From positions 682,001 through 746,000 of the forward strand of contig CAVVTP010000015.1 of the NCBI GenBank assembly GCA_963751165.1: 64,000 nt of DNA, written 5' to 3'. How positions within the stretch are numbered: position 1 is the stretch's first letter; each line of letters begins with the position of its first letter. The stretch is from Roseiarcus sp963751165 (GTDB lineage: Bacteria; Pseudomonadota; Alphaproteobacteria; Rhizobiales; Beijerinckiaceae). The position numbers and the translations under genes are program-made. Positions 55,511 to 63,565 of the stretch are shown here, piece by piece. A model generated the notes under the pieces. That model was not told the origin of the DNA and searched no databases. It saw only the letters and a program-made list of their open reading frames with translations.

Positions 55511-56424
55511 GCGCCCCCGTTCTGACCGTTCTCATCGCGATGCTCGGCGGCGCCATCCGCGTATCGACCCCTTTCATGTTCGTTGCGCTCGGAGAATGCC
55601 TGACCGAGAAATCCGGCCGGGTGAACCTCGGCCTCGAAGGCACGCTGGTGCTGGGCGCGATGGTCGCCTACGCCGCTTCGTACCACACCGGGTCGCCATG
55701 GGTCGGGGTTGTCGCCGCCGGCGTCGCCGGGTCGTTTCTCGGCGCCATGCATGGAACGATCTGCGGCCTGCAGCGCGTCAACGACGTCGCGGTCGGCATT
55801 GCGATGATGCTGTTCGGCACCGGGGTCGCGTTCTTCTTCGGCAAGCCCTACATCCAGCCGGAGGCGCCGAGACTCGCCTCGATCCCGCTCGGCTTCTGGA
55901 GCCACAGTCCGAACCTGAAGAGCGCGCTGCAGGTCAATCCGCTGTTCTTCGTCGGCATCCTGATCGCGATCGCGCTCGCGTGGTCGCTGCGCAACACCCG
56001 CTGGGGCCTCGTCGTGCGCACCGTCGGCGACAGCGCCGCGGCGGCGCGCGCCATGGGCCTCTCGGTCAATTGGGTGCGCTTCCTGACGACGACGGTTGGC
56101 GGGTTCCTCGCCGGCGTCGGCGGGGCCTTCCTGTCGCTCTCCTATCCCGGCTCCTGGAACCAGGGCCTGTCCTCGGGCCAGGGCCTGATGGCGGTCGCGC
56201 TCGTGATTTTCGCCCGCTGGAACCCGCTGCGCTGCGTGGCCGCGGCGCTCCTGTTCGGCGGCGCGGGCGCGATCGGTCCCTCGCTTCAGTCGGTCGGCAT
56301 CACGCAGGGCTATTACTTCTTCAACGCCGCGCCCTACATCCTCACCCTCGGCATCATGATCGCCACCTCGAGCGCCAAGCACTCCGCGCGCGACATGCCG
56401 GGTGAACTGTCGATGGCGAAATAG
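55507..56424 (+). CDS. BMP-type ABC transporter permease 2
   Basis: A 305-residue permease like YufQ/NupQ: STPFMFVALGECLTEKSGRV then NLGLEGTLVLGAMVAYAASY, GTICGLQRVNDVAVGIAMML, TVGDSAAAARAMGLSVNWVR and GQGLMAVALVIFARWNPLRC. It forms a heterodimer with the preceding permease. The ATG at 55507 overlaps the previous stop by four bases. Confidence 0.93.
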   Translation: MSAPVLTVLIAMLGGAIRVSTPFMFVALGECLTEKSGRVNLGLEGTLVLGAMVAYAASYHTGSPWVGVVAAGVAGSFLGAMHGTICGLQRVNDVAVGIAMMLFGTGVAFFFGKPYIQPEAPRLASIPLGFWSHSPNLKSALQVNPLFFVGILIAIALAWSLRNTRWGLVVRTVGDSAAAARAMGLSVNWVRFLTTTVGGFLAGVGGAFLSLSYPGSWNQGLSSGQGLMAVALVIFARWNPLRCVAAALLFGGAGAIGPSLQSVGITQGYYFFNAAPYILTLGIMIATSSAKHSARDMPGELSMAK

Positions 56425-56434
56425 GAGGGGGTGC

Positions 56435-57112
56435 ATGCCCACTTTCGCGGCTAACCCTTATCCGTGGCCCTGGAACGGCGACTGGCGGCCGGACAACACC
56501 GCAATCATCGTCATCGACATGCAGACCGACTTCTGCGGCAAGGGCGGCTATGTCGATGCGATGGGCTACGATCTGTCGCTGACGAGGGCGCCGATCGAGC
56601 CGATCCGCGCGCTGCTCGATGCGGCGCGCGCCAAGGGATATCACGTCATCCACACGAGGGAGGGCCACCGTCCCGATCTCGCCGATCTGCCGGCCAACAA
56701 GCGCTGGCGCTCGCAGCGGATCGGCGCCGGCATCGGCGACAAGGGACCGTGCGGGAAAATCCTGGTGCGGGGCGAGGCGGGCTGGGAAATCATCGACGAG
56801 CTTCGGCCGCTGCCGGAAGAGCCGGTCATCGACAAGCCCGGCAAGGGCTCGTTCTGCGCCACTGACCTCGAGCTCATCCTGCACACCCGTGGCGTCGACA
56901 ATCTCGTTCTGACCGGTATTACTACCGACGTCTGCGTTCACACGACGATGCGCGAAGCCAACGACCGCGGCTTCGAATGCCTGCTGCTCGAGGATTGCTG
57001 TGGCGCGACGGACCACGGCAACCATCTCGCCGCGATCAAGATGGTCACGATGCAGGGCGGCGTGTTCGGCGCCGTCGGCTCGTCGAAGCCCTTCATCGAG
57101 GCGATGCCATGA
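56435..57112 (+). CDS. biuH: biuret amidohydrolase-like cysteine hydrolase
   Basis: A 225-residue cysteine hydrolase of the isochorismatase-like family. The triad is visible: Asp in IIVIDMQTDFCGKGGYVDAM, Lys in DKPGKGSFCATDLE and Cys in TGITTDVCVHTTMREANDRG. The whole protein, including MGYDLSLTRAPIEPIRALL, HTREGHRPDLADLPANKRWR and SQRIGAGIGDKGPCGKIL, closely resembles the rhizobial biuret hydrolase BiuH as I remember it; that enzyme converts biuret to allophanate in cyanuric acid degradation. A ureidoacrylate-type amide is an alternative substrate. AGGAGGGGG precedes ATG 56435. It lies inside the transporter operon, between permease and ATPase. Confidence 0.85.
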   Translation: MPTFAANPYPWPWNGDWRPDNTAIIVIDMQTDFCGKGGYVDAMGYDLSLTRAPIEPIRALLDAARAKGYHVIHTREGHRPDLADLPANKRWRSQRIGAGIGDKGPCGKILVRGEAGWEIIDELRPLPEEPVIDKPGKGSFCATDLELILHTRGVDNLVLTGITTDVCVHTTMREANDRGFECLLLEDCCGATDHGNHLAAIKMVTMQGGVFGAVGSSKPFIEAMP

Positions 57113-58629
57113 CCGCCGTCCGCGCCCCTTCGCTCGAGACCGTCGGCATGAGCAAGTCGTTCGGGGCGCTGAAGGCGCTGCAGGACGTTTCCATTCAGGT
57201 GCCGGCCGGGTCGTTCCACGCCCTGCTCGGGGAGAACGGCGCCGGCAAGTCGACGCTCGTCAAATGCATCATGGGCTTCTACAAGCCGGACCGCGGCCAG
57301 TTGCTGATCGACGGGACGGAGACGACCGTCCGCAACCCTCGCGACGCCCAGGCGCTCGGGGTTGGCATGGTCTATCAGCACTTCACCCTGGTTCCCGCCC
57401 TGACCGCAGCGGAGAACCTCGTCGTGAGCCGTGCCGACGCGCCCGGAGTCATCGACTGGCGCAAAGAACGGAAGGCGCTCGAATCGTTCCTCGATACGAT
57501 GCCCTTCCGTGTCCCGCTCAACAAGCCGGTCTCGGCCATGGCTGCAGGGGAGAAGCAGAAGCTTGAGATTTTGAAGCTTCTTTATCTCAATCAGCGCTTT
57601 CTCATCCTGGACGAACCGACGTCGGTGCTGACTCCGGGCGAGGCGGACGAGATCCTCGGCCTTCTGCGCGGCATGGCGCATCGCGGCGAGATCACCGTCG
57701 CGATGATCAGCCACAAGTTCCGCGAGGTCGAGGCATTCTGCGACGACTTCACCGTGTTGAGGCGGGGGGCCAGGGTCGGCGGCGGCAAGGTCGGCGCGGT
57801 GTCGACCCGGGACATGGCGGCGATGATGATCGGCGACGCAGTCGTTCGCCCCTCGGCGGCGCGCTCTGCAACGCCGCAGAAAGGCGGCGCCTCCCTGGAG
57901 ATCGCCGGCCTCTTCGCCGAGAACGACGAGGGGCGCGACGCCGTCAACGGCTTCGATATCAAGGTGCGTCCCGGGGAGATCGTGGGGATCGCCGGCGTCT
58001 CAGGAAACGGCCAGAGCGAGCTCGTCGAGGCTCTGTCCGGGCAGCGTCCGATCAAGCTCGGTCAGGTGCTCATTCGCGATGTGAACTTCGAGCCCAAGCG
58101 AGACCATTACGACCGCTTCAAGGTGTTCGGTCTGCCTGAGGAGCCGCTGAAGAACGCCTCCGTGCCGACCATGTCGGTCGCCGAAAACATGGCGTTCCGC
58201 ATTTTCGACAAGGCGCCGATGTCCAGCCTCGGCTTCTGGCTGTCGCGCGAACCGATGCGCAAGACGGCGCGCGACCTGATCACACGGTACAACGTCAAGA
58301 CGCCCTCGACCGAAACCCAAATTCGCGATCTCTCGGGCGGCAACGTGCAGCGCGCGGTTCTGGCTCGCGAGCTTTCGGGAGATGTCGACGTGCTGATCGT
58401 CGCCAATCCTTGCTTCGGCCTCGACTTTGCCTCTGTCGCCGACATAAGGGCGCAGATCATGGAGCAGCGCAACCGGGGCGCGGCGGTCCTGCTCGTTTCG
58501 GAGGACCTGGACGAGATCCTCGAGCTCTCGGATCGCATCGCGGTCATGTCCGGCGGCAAGGTGGCCTATCTGACCGAGGCGGCCGGCGCCGACCGCACGA
58601 CGATCGGCCGACATATGGCGGGCCACTGA
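57109..58629 (+). CDS. BMP-type ABC transporter ATPase (two domains)
   Basis: A 506-residue ATPase like YufO/NupO with two nucleotide-binding domains. Domain 1 has Walker A LLGENGAGKSTLVKCIMGFY and Walker B FLILDEPTSVLTPGEADE. Domain 2 has the variant IAGVSGNGQSELVEALSG and the signature RDLSGGNVQRAVLARELS. In domain 1 the signature region (SAMAAGEKQKLEILKLL) departs from LSGGQ, as usual in this group. The ATG at 57109 overlaps the hydrolase stop as ATGA, so translation is coupled. Confidence 0.93.
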   Translation: MTAVRAPSLETVGMSKSFGALKALQDVSIQVPAGSFHALLGENGAGKSTLVKCIMGFYKPDRGQLLIDGTETTVRNPRDAQALGVGMVYQHFTLVPALTAAENLVVSRADAPGVIDWRKERKALESFLDTMPFRVPLNKPVSAMAAGEKQKLEILKLLYLNQRFLILDEPTSVLTPGEADEILGLLRGMAHRGEITVAMISHKFREVEAFCDDFTVLRRGARVGGGKVGAVSTRDMAAMMIGDAVVRPSAARSATPQKGGASLEIAGLFAENDEGRDAVNGFDIKVRPGEIVGIAGVSGNGQSELVEALSGQRPIKLGQVLIRDVNFEPKRDHYDRFKVFGLPEEPLKNASVPTMSVAENMAFRIFDKAPMSSLGFWLSREPMRKTARDLITRYNVKTPSTETQIRDLSGGNVQRAVLARELSGDVDVLIVANPCFGLDFASVADIRAQIMEQRNRGAAVLLVSEDLDEILELSDRIAVMSGGKVAYLTEAAGADRTTIGRHMAGH

Positions 58630-58681
58630 TGATCGAGGACGGCTGGACGATGCTTTTGTCGCCGTCCAAGAAGACGCTCCC

Positions 58682-59470
58682 GTGATAGATGGCTCTCGAT
58701 GGGCCGCGCGGAACAGCGCCAAGGCGGCGGTCCGCAAGCGCGTCTGGAGCCGCCTGGTCGAGACCGGGGTCAGCGTCGGCCCGGCTTTCGACCGCATCCC
58801 GAACTTCGTCGGCGCGGACGCCGCCGCACAGAAGCTCAGCGCGCTCGAGCAATGGAAGCGGGCGCGCGTCGTCAAGTGCAATCCCGATCCGCCGCAAATC
58901 CCGGTCCGCCTGAGGGCGTTGTACGACGGCAAGCTTTTGTTCTCGCCCGTTCCTCATCTGACCCAGGGCTTTCCCTATCTGCGCATCGACCCGGAAAAGC
59001 TGGCGGCGAAGGGCGTCGATTTCGAGACCGCGGCGACGTCGCAGGGTTTCATGGAGCACGGCGAACCGGTCGGGTTCGAGGACATGCCGAAGCTCGACTT
59101 CTGCGTTGTCGGTTGCGTCGCGGTCACGCGGCTGGGCGGCCGCACCGGCAAGGGCGCAGGCTTCGCCGATCTCGAACAGGGCGTCTTTCGCGAGTTAGGT
59201 CTGGTCGATTCCTCGACACCGATTGCGACGACAATCCATTCCTCGCAGGTCGTCGAAGACGCCGAGGTCGTCATGGAAAACCACGATTCGGCGCTCGACT
59301 TTATTGCGACCGAACTCGAGCTGATCGAAACCCACACCCCCTTTCCGCAACCGCAAGGCGTAGCCTGGGCAAAAGTCCGCGCGGACCAGTTCGCCGACAT
59401 TCCCTTCCTGAGCGCGCTCCGCCGCTCGATCGAGAGCCGGAAGCGCGCCATGATCGTCGATGAACCCTGA
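58682..59470 (+). CDS. 5-formyltetrahydrofolate cyclo-ligase-like protein
   Basis: A 262-residue protein resembling the long 5-FTHF cyclo-ligase/MTHFSD-like group: KAAVRKRVWSRLVETGVSVG, VKCNPDPPQIPVRLRAL, LLFSPVPHLTQGFPYLRIDP, then FCVVGCVAVTRLGGRTGKGA and GFADLEQGVFRELGLVD, which corresponds to the family's phosphate-binding end. Whether it acts on folate is unknown; in catabolic operons this fold may recycle a one-carbon unit or use another acid. The start is GTG at 58682 (52 bases after the ATPase). The frame stays open upstream without another start, so the N-terminus is uncertain. Confidence 0.75.
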   Translation: MIDGSRWAARNSAKAAVRKRVWSRLVETGVSVGPAFDRIPNFVGADAAAQKLSALEQWKRARVVKCNPDPPQIPVRLRALYDGKLLFSPVPHLTQGFPYLRIDPEKLAAKGVDFETAATSQGFMEHGEPVGFEDMPKLDFCVVGCVAVTRLGGRTGKGAGFADLEQGVFRELGLVDSSTPIATTIHSSQVVEDAEVVMENHDSALDFIATELELIETHTPFPQPQGVAWAKVRADQFADIPFLSALRRSIESRKRAMIVDEP

Positions 59471-59473
59471 GCC

Positions 59474-60916
59474 ATGAGCGAGCGGCTGACCGGCGTCGTG
59501 TTGCTGCCGACGGACGGTGGGTCCGCCGGTCAGCCGATCGACATCACCATCAAGGATGGCCACATCGCCGGGATTGCGCCAGCCGCGGAGACGCCGAAGC
59601 GACGCCTCCTTGCCATGCCGGCCCCCGTCAACGCGCACGACCACGCGAGGCCCTTGTCGCCAACCTCGTTCGGCGCGGCCGCCAAGCCGCTCGAGACATG
59701 GCTTCTGCGTCTCGCTGCGATGCCGCCGATCGACCCCTATCTCGGCGCGCTCGCCGCCTTCGGGCGGGCGGCGCGGGCCGGCGCCGCGTCGGTGATGGCG
59801 CACTACACGCGCTTTCATGGGCCCATGCCGCCGGTCGAGGAGGCGCGCGCGATCGCCCGTGCCGCGGCCGACGTCGGCCTGCGTGTGACGCTTGCCGTCT
59901 TCCTGCGCGACCGCAATCCGCTGGTCTACAGCCTCGATGAAAGCGTGATGACGGAATTGTCGACGCGCTCTCGGGCGACGGTCGAGGCGCAGTTTCTTGG
60001 CCAAACGCCAAGCATTGACGAGCAGATCGCACGCGTCGAGGCGATCGCCGAGGCGACCGAGAACAACTCCTTCTCTGTCCAGTTCGGCCCCAACGGCCCG
60101 CAATGGTGCTCGGACGCGCTGCTTGCCGCAGTCGCCGAGCGCTCGCACGAAACCGGCCGTCGGGTTCATATGCATCTGCTCGAAACGCGCTATCAACGCG
60201 CCTTCGCCGACCGCGCCTATCCAGAGGGCGTCGTTCAGCGCTTGAAGGCGCTGGAACTCCTGTCGCCGCGCCTGACGCTGGCGCACTGCGTCCACGCCCG
60301 CGCGCAAGATCTCGACCTGATCGCGGAATGCGGTGCGATCATCGCCACAAACCCGAGCTCGAACCTGCATCTCAGGAGCGGCGTCGCTCCGATCGCGGAG
60401 GCAATCCGGCGCGGCTGCCGCGTCGCGATCGGGGTCGACGCCTCGGCCTTCGACGAGGACGACGACATTTTGCGCGAGTTGCGGTTCGGCCATTTCCTGC
60501 ACGGCGGCTGGGGCTTCGAAGAGGTCGTCGCCCGCGGCGAATGGCTCGCCCGCACGGTCGCGAACGGGCGGTTCGCTAACGGCGCGCCGGGCGACGGATC
60601 ACTCCGCGTCGGCGCGCCGGCCGACATTCTCGTGCTCGACCTCGACGTGCTCGATCGAGACGCGATCATTCCCGTCGAGCCGATCGATCTTGTTTTCGCC
60701 CGCGCGACGGCCGCGCATGTCGCCGGGCTTTTCGTGTCCGGCCGCGAGATCGTCCGCGAAGGAAAACTCGTTCACGTCGATCTCGAGGCGGCCGAAACGG
60801 CGCTGCGTCGCGAATACCGCAACAAAATGCCCTCACGCGCGGCGTTCCTCGATGCTTGGGGCGAACTCGAACCGGCGGTCGCCGTACATTACCGCAACGG
60901 CCTCGGCTGTTGCTGA
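59474..60916 (+). CDS. amidohydrolase, cytosine deaminase/chlorohydrolase superfamily
   Basis: A 480-residue metal-dependent hydrolase of the subgroup with cytosine, guanine and s-triazine deaminases or dechlorinases. Metal ligands are seen in PVNAHDHARP (H55, H57), RVHMHLLETRYQ (His), LAHCVHARAQD (His) and IGVDASAFDEDDD (Asp). APADILVLDLD near the end is the usual urease-like beta-sandwich segment. A likely reaction is removal of an amino or similar group from a heterocycle, but the substrate is unknown. It starts 3 bases after the preceding stop. Confidence 0.86.
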   Translation: MSERLTGVVLLPTDGGSAGQPIDITIKDGHIAGIAPAAETPKRRLLAMPAPVNAHDHARPLSPTSFGAAAKPLETWLLRLAAMPPIDPYLGALAAFGRAARAGAASVMAHYTRFHGPMPPVEEARAIARAAADVGLRVTLAVFLRDRNPLVYSLDESVMTELSTRSRATVEAQFLGQTPSIDEQIARVEAIAEATENNSFSVQFGPNGPQWCSDALLAAVAERSHETGRRVHMHLLETRYQRAFADRAYPEGVVQRLKALELLSPRLTLAHCVHARAQDLDLIAECGAIIATNPSSNLHLRSGVAPIAEAIRRGCRVAIGVDASAFDEDDDILRELRFGHFLHGGWGFEEVVARGEWLARTVANGRFANGAPGDGSLRVGAPADILVLDLDVLDRDAIIPVEPIDLVFARATAAHVAGLFVSGREIVREGKLVHVDLEAAETALRREYRNKMPSRAAFLDAWGELEPAVAVHYRNGLGCC

Positions 60917-60930
60917 AGGAGTGGTGCACA

Positions 60931-61908
60931 ATGGAACGCGCTTTGCCCGTCATCGACCTCGGCGAAGGGAGCGAGGATGGAGCCGCGCCTGCGGCCCTCG
61001 CAGCGAAGATCGGGATCGCCTGTCGGGACATCGGCTTCTTCTACGTCGTGAATCACGGCGTCGACCGGGTGCTGATGAACGAGGCCTTCGCGCAATCGCG
61101 GCGCTTCTTCTCGCTGCCGCTCGCCGAGAAGCAAGCTATCGCCATCGAGACGATCGGCGGCAACCGCGGCTATTCCGGCCTCATGCACGAGGCGCTCGAT
61201 CCGTCCCGCGGCCCTGACCGGAAGGAAGCCTTCAACGTCGGCCTCGATCTTAGGCCAGACGATCCGGAACTTCTCGCCGGAAAACCGTTCCGTTCGCTCA
61301 ACGCCTGGCCGAAACTCGGGGGGTTCCGCGAGACGCTGCTCGCCTATTACGATGCCTGCGCCGTGCTCGGGGCGCGCGTCCACCGCGCCTTCGCCCGTGA
61401 CCTCGGCCTCATGCCTGACCATTTCACCGCCAAGTTCGACCGGCCGATGGCGACGCTCAGGCTTTTGCGTTATCCAGCTACTGAGGGGGGCGCGTCTGAA
61501 AAGATCGGCGCTGGAACGCATACCGACTACGGCAACCTCACCCTGCTCGCGACCGACGACGTCGGCGGCCTCGAAGTGCGCACCCGTGACGGCGAATGGA
61601 TCGAGGCCCCTCCCCTGCCCGGCGCCTTTGTCGTCAATATCGGCGACTGCCTGATGCGCTGGACGAACGACGTCTACGTTTCGACCCCGCACCGCGTCGT
61701 CAACCGCAGCGGCCGCGAACGCTATTCCATCGCCTTCTTCTACGACCCTCACCCTGACGCGGAAGTCGCCGTGATCCCCTCCTGCGTCGCTCCCGGGCAA
61801 AGTCCACGCTATGCCTCGGTCCTGGCCGCGGACTATTTGCAATTCCGGCTCGACGCCAGCAAACCGGAGCGACGTTCCGGCACGGAGACCGTCGCGGCCA
61901 GTATTTGA
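60931..61908 (+). CDS. 2-oxoglutarate/Fe(II)-dependent oxygenase (isopenicillin N synthase family)
   Basis: A 325-residue oxygenase with the N-terminal DIOX_N block (LPVIDLGEGS, CRDIGFFYVVNHGVD). The double-stranded beta-helix core holds the iron ligands in AGTHTDYGNLTLLATDDVGG (H-x-D) and STPHRVVNRSG (His), with the 2-oxoglutarate-binding RYSIAFFYDP. Such enzymes hydroxylate or demethylate small molecules; thymine hydroxylase belongs to the wider family. AAGGAG precedes ATG 60931. It is the last gene of the rightward operon, 14 bases after the amidohydrolase, and probably carries out an oxidative step in the same pathway. Confidence 0.9.
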   Translation: MERALPVIDLGEGSEDGAAPAALAAKIGIACRDIGFFYVVNHGVDRVLMNEAFAQSRRFFSLPLAEKQAIAIETIGGNRGYSGLMHEALDPSRGPDRKEAFNVGLDLRPDDPELLAGKPFRSLNAWPKLGGFRETLLAYYDACAVLGARVHRAFARDLGLMPDHFTAKFDRPMATLRLLRYPATEGGASEKIGAGTHTDYGNLTLLATDDVGGLEVRTRDGEWIEAPPLPGAFVVNIGDCLMRWTNDVYVSTPHRVVNRSGRERYSIAFFYDPHPDAEVAVIPSCVAPGQSPRYASVLAADYLQFRLDASKPERRSGTETVAASI

Positions 61909-62453
61909 TCGGCGTCAGAGATCAACGGCTAGAGCAAACTCCGGTCAAGTTGTATGTGGGCGCAGGCTTCGAGCGCCCTCGTCCGGCTCGCGACGGTGGC
62001 TCGGCGAGCTTGCGCAAAGTGAAGCCTTCTCGATCGGGTTCATGTTCGGGCTGTAGGGCGGCAGATATCGCGGTTCGGGCGCCGGCGGAACCGATGAGTT
62101 GCTCGATTCGCGCTGCTACCGCTCCGGAACGGGCGCCGCCCAAGGATGGCTTGCTGGCTGCCGAACTCGGGCTCGCAAGCGACCAAAATTAGTTAATAAT
62201 TGTGGCCGAATTAAAAATCCCCCCACGAAGACGAAACCGTCACCGAAATGTAAGGTATATTTCTGTTGCACCGCACATAGGTCAATGTGACAGAACATTG
62301 ACAATTCTTGGCGACGCCAATTCTGCAGTTGCCCATCGGCCAACAACTTCACGCGATTGAAAGCAACGCCATGCTGCGGACAAATTTATTCCTCAGAAAG
62401 AGGCTCTGACGCGGGCCGGATCTGGCCAAAGCTGACTTGAGCGAGGGCATCGA
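61909..62453. other. spacer holding an IS630 relic
   Basis: A 545-base spacer. The left part is a degraded transposase piece (61931-62110). The right part (about 62180-62400) is AT-richer than its surroundings and should hold the promoter of the gene at 62454. No RNA gene recognised. Confidence 0.45.
61931..62110 (-). pseudogene. IS630-family transposase remnant
   Basis: On the minus strand, at about 62026-62073, one frame reads RYLPPYSPNMNPIE, the hallmark end of the DDE domain of IS630-type transposases (final Glu). It is followed in shifted frames by FAQARRATVASRTRALEACA, like the family's C-terminal helix. The rest of the gene is missing and the frame is broken, so this is a short decayed fragment just behind the oxygenase gene. 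Confidence 0.6.
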
Positions 62454-62942
62454 ATGATCGTACGCGAGATCGTCTCCACCTGCTCCAACCCTCATGTCGC
62501 AGGCGCAGCCATCGTCTCGATCGGCGGAGACTTCGCGCGCCGCTTCGAGCGCGACGCCGCGGATCGCAAACTCTCGAGCGGGACGTTCGCCTCGCGCGTC
62601 GTTCGCCACTTCGTCCGTCGGGCGGACGAAAGGGACTGGGAAGGCGTCGGAAAGGCCACGCGCGGCGCGGACATGCCGATCCTCAGCGGACTGCGTTACA
62701 TTTTGGAGCGCGGTCTCGAGATCGACGAGGATGACGATGAGCCCTCCTCGGACGACTGGCCTGCGCACGCCGCCCGCGGCTCCTGTCTCGACGTCGTGGC
62801 GGAGCTGCCCGGTCTGAAGGCGCTTGTAGGACGCTTTACGCGCCTTCATGGGCCAATTGGGATCAGCTTGCCCACGAACACGGGCGGCCCGGACGGCTTG
62901 CCGCTGGGCGAGCCGCCGGGCGGTTCAACGGTGACGGCGTAG
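62454..62942 (+). CDS. conserved-type hypothetical protein
   Basis: A 162-residue frame whose first about 85 residues are regular and resemble small Hyphomicrobiales proteins of unknown function: CSNPHVAGAAIVSIGGDFAR, RKLSSGTFASRVVRHFVRRA, DWEGVGKATRGADMPILSGL, RYILERGLE. After an acidic stretch (EIDEDDDEPSSDD) the C-terminus is less convincing, and its last 97 bases run antisense to the anti-sigma factor gene. The true protein may be shorter than the frame suggests if a frameshift removed the natural stop. Confidence 0.6.
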   Translation: MIVREIVSTCSNPHVAGAAIVSIGGDFARRFERDAADRKLSSGTFASRVVRHFVRRADERDWEGVGKATRGADMPILSGLRYILERGLEIDEDDDEPSSDDWPAHAARGSCLDVVAELPGLKALVGRFTRLHGPIGISLPTNTGGPDGLPLGEPPGGSTVTA

Positions 62943-63565
62943 GTGGCGTTTTTGACGATGGCGCGGTCGTAAACCGCGAGGCTCTGCGCGCGTGGCGCGC
63001 CGCCAATCACGCCGAGCGAGCGCGGGGCGCCGAGCTTGGCGTCGATGATCCACAGCTCATAGGACTTGCCGGGCGGCGCTTGAGCCGCGACCGGGCGCAC
63101 CGTCAGCTCCCGCCGGTCAAGGTCGACCGTCACCTCGAAGGCCGGCGAGGCGGCGTCCTTCTGCAGGATCGCGACATATTCCCGTGGCGCGCCTTGCCGC
63201 GTCAGTTCGCGCGCAGCGAAACCGGCGGCGAGCAGCGCCGCAACGCAGGACGCGGCTACCGCGCCGACCCGCCAGCGCCTGAGGCTTCGCCGCAAGGCGA
63301 CGAGCGTGGGGTCGGCGGTGGGAATCGACTGCGGCGCATATGCGCCCGCCCGGCGAAGCCGCTCCTCGATCGCGGGCAGAAAATCGCCTGGCGGGTCGAT
63401 CGGCGGCGCGGCTTCGGCGAGCGGCGCGAGGCGCTCCTCCCAGGCGCGGATTGCCGCATCGAGATCGGGCTCCCGCAGCCGACGCGCGGCCATGGCCGCC
63501 CGCTCGCCGGGCGTCAGCGTACCGAGGGCGAATTCTGCCGCGGCGAAATCGTCGTCGGGAGTCAT
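62846..63565 (-). CDS. RskA-type anti-sigma factor
   Basis: A 239-residue membrane anti-sigma factor. The cytoplasmic part (AAAEFALGTLTPGERAAMAA, AIRAWEERLAPLAE) would bind the sigma factor encoded just upstream. One helix follows (VGAVAASCVAALLAAGFAAR), then an extracytoplasmic RskA domain with SYELWIIDAKLGAPRSLGV and YAVTVEPPGGSPSGKPSGP. No zinc-binding HxxxCxxC motif is present. Its start overlaps the sigma factor stop as ATGA, typical of a coupled sigma/anti-sigma pair. Confidence 0.9.
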   Translation of the reverse strand: MTPDDDFAAAEFALGTLTPGERAAMAARRLREPDLDAAIRAWEERLAPLAEAAPPIDPPGDFLPAIEERLRRAGAYAPQSIPTADPTLVALRRSLRRWRVGAVAASCVAALLAAGFAARELTRQGAPREYVAILQKDAASPAFEVTVDLDRRELTVRPVAAQAPPGKSYELWIIDAKLGAPRSLGVIGGAPRAQSLAVYDRAIVKNATYAVTVEPPGGSPSGKPSGPPVFVGKLIPIGP

